From: HGM12587 sp964580255
Lineage (GTDB): Bacteria; Bacillota; Clostridia; Lachnospirales; Lachnospiraceae
NCBI GenBank assembly: GCA_964580255.1
Contig: CAZOJX010000107.1
Coordinates: forward strand, 1 to 6,088
Direction of reading: 5' to 3'
Length of the DNA stretch: 6,088 nt
The notes under the pieces are model-generated. The model did not search any database. It saw only the letters and a program-made list of their open reading frames with translations, and was not told the DNA's origin. The position numbers were made by a program, and so were the translations under genes. How positions within the stretch are numbered: the stretch's first letter is position 1; each line of letters begins with the position of its first letter. Positions 5,910 to 6,088 of the stretch are shown here, one piece after another.

Positions 5910-5925
5910 AAAAATGCTGAGCAAA
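5896..5925 (+). other. Hairpin across the ispD stop codon, not a classical terminator
   Basis: TTTGCCGGCA (5896-5905) can pair with TGCTG-A-GCAAA (5915-5925), giving ten pairs (one G-U) with one bulged A. The nine-base loop contains the ispD stop codon. The plus strand continues with A residues, not a U tract, and the minus strand also lacks a U tract after the stem. It may stabilise the mRNA 3' end or assist factor-dependent termination; the function is unproven. Confidence 0.4.
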
Positions 5926-5964
5926 AAAAGTTGACGAAAAATGAAAATTTTTTAAAAAAGGGTG

Positions 5965-5993
5965 TTGACAGATTGGAAAGTAAATGATATTAT
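5965..5993 (+). promoter_or_regulatory. Strong sigmaA-type promoter for tRNA-Ser
   Basis: Perfect -35 TTGACA (5965-5970), 17-base spacer and -10 TATTAT (5988-5993), with an extended -10 TG at 5985-5986. The A/T-rich block just upstream (about 5937-5959) could act as an UP element. Transcription should start near 6000, leaving about 40 nt of 5' leader for RNase P to remove. This architecture is typical of stable RNA promoters. Confidence 0.88.
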
Positions 5994-6040
5994 TTCACTT
6001 GCACTGAGGAAAACACCTTCCGAAGTACAGAATTGAATAT

Positions 6041-6088
6041 GCAGAGGTATCGAAGTGGTCATAACGAGGCGGTCTTGAAAACCGTTTG
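6041..6088 (+). tRNA. tRNA-Ser(UGA), 5' part, cut by the window edge
   Basis: The sequence folds as the first part of a serine tRNA. The 5' acceptor strand is GCAGAGG (6041-6047), followed by T8 and A9. The D arm is TCG...CGA (6050-6052 with 6065-6067) around a GTGGTC-containing loop. The anticodon stem is GCGGT/ACCGT (6069-6073 with 6081-6085; the outer pair is G-U) and the loop is CTTGAAA (6074-6080). The anticodon TGA (6076-6078) reads UCA and probably other UCN codons. The long variable arm expected for serine tRNA begins at the window edge, so identity rests on the anticodon and overall form. A36-A37-A38 make it a likely substrate for i6A-type rather than t6A modification. Confidence 0.92.

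Noticed and set aside
5220..5924. 234-codon minus-strand open frame antisense to ispD
   Set aside because: It is almost exactly the length of ispD and mirrors it; composition is Phe/Cys/His-rich and it has no supporting start signal.
5931..5936. TTGACG as a second, upstream -35 box before tRNA-Ser
   Set aside because: At 17-base spacing the -10 position reads only A residues. The TTGACA/TATTAT pair downstream is far better.
1..6088. Search for CRISPR repeats, insertion sequences, attachment sites or phage genes
   Set aside because: No spaced direct repeats, transposase-like frame, terminal inverted repeats or phage-type genes were found; all sizeable stretches are explained by housekeeping genes and their control regions. 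The tRNA is a common attachment site, but its 3' half is outside the window.

Overview
The window looks like a core-chromosome segment from a Gram-positive anaerobe of the class Clostridia, most likely a Lachnospiraceae member. This is inferred from moderate GC, strong AGGAGG-type ribosome binding sites, sigmaA-type promoters, the MEP isoprenoid pathway gene ispD, an RFN-controlled ribU gene and the gene order itself. No database search was possible. I see no mobile element, CRISPR array, phage gene or obviously foreign base composition.

Layout: (1) 1-594, minus strand: ribU, the substrate-binding S component of an ECF riboflavin transporter. It runs off the left edge and is preceded by an FMN riboswitch (601-724) and a good promoter (744-772). 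(2) 725-852: a divergent control region with back-to-back promoters. (3) 853-5909, plus strand: one tightly packed run of eight genes. These are a YcxB-like membrane protein, tsaE, tsaB, rimI, a small CxxC...CxxC protein, an RNase Z-type metallo-beta-lactamase, tsaD and ispD. Four junctions overlap or nearly touch (ATGA, TAATG, a 2-nt gap, TAATG). The largest internal gap is 91 nt, before the CxxC protein, and I see no terminator in the run. (4) 5910-6040: an AT-rich intergenic region with a strong extended -10 promoter. (5) 6041-6088: the 5' part of tRNA-Ser(UGA), cut by the right edge.

Functionally, the plus-strand run is centred on tRNA maturation. TsaE, TsaB and TsaD are three of the four proteins that make N6-threonylcarbamoyladenosine (t6A) at A37 of ANN-decoding tRNAs; TsaC is not in the window. 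The RNase Z-type enzyme would trim tRNA 3' ends. RimI is the acetyltransferase usually found next to TsaB. IspD belongs to isoprenoid synthesis. The YcxB-like protein and the small CxxC protein have no assigned function.

Nothing here is clearly a new system. The items most worth a second look are the riboswitch whose P1 helix contains part of the ribU Shine-Dalgarno sequence, the uncharacterised CxxC protein, and the divergent RNase Z embedded between t6A genes.
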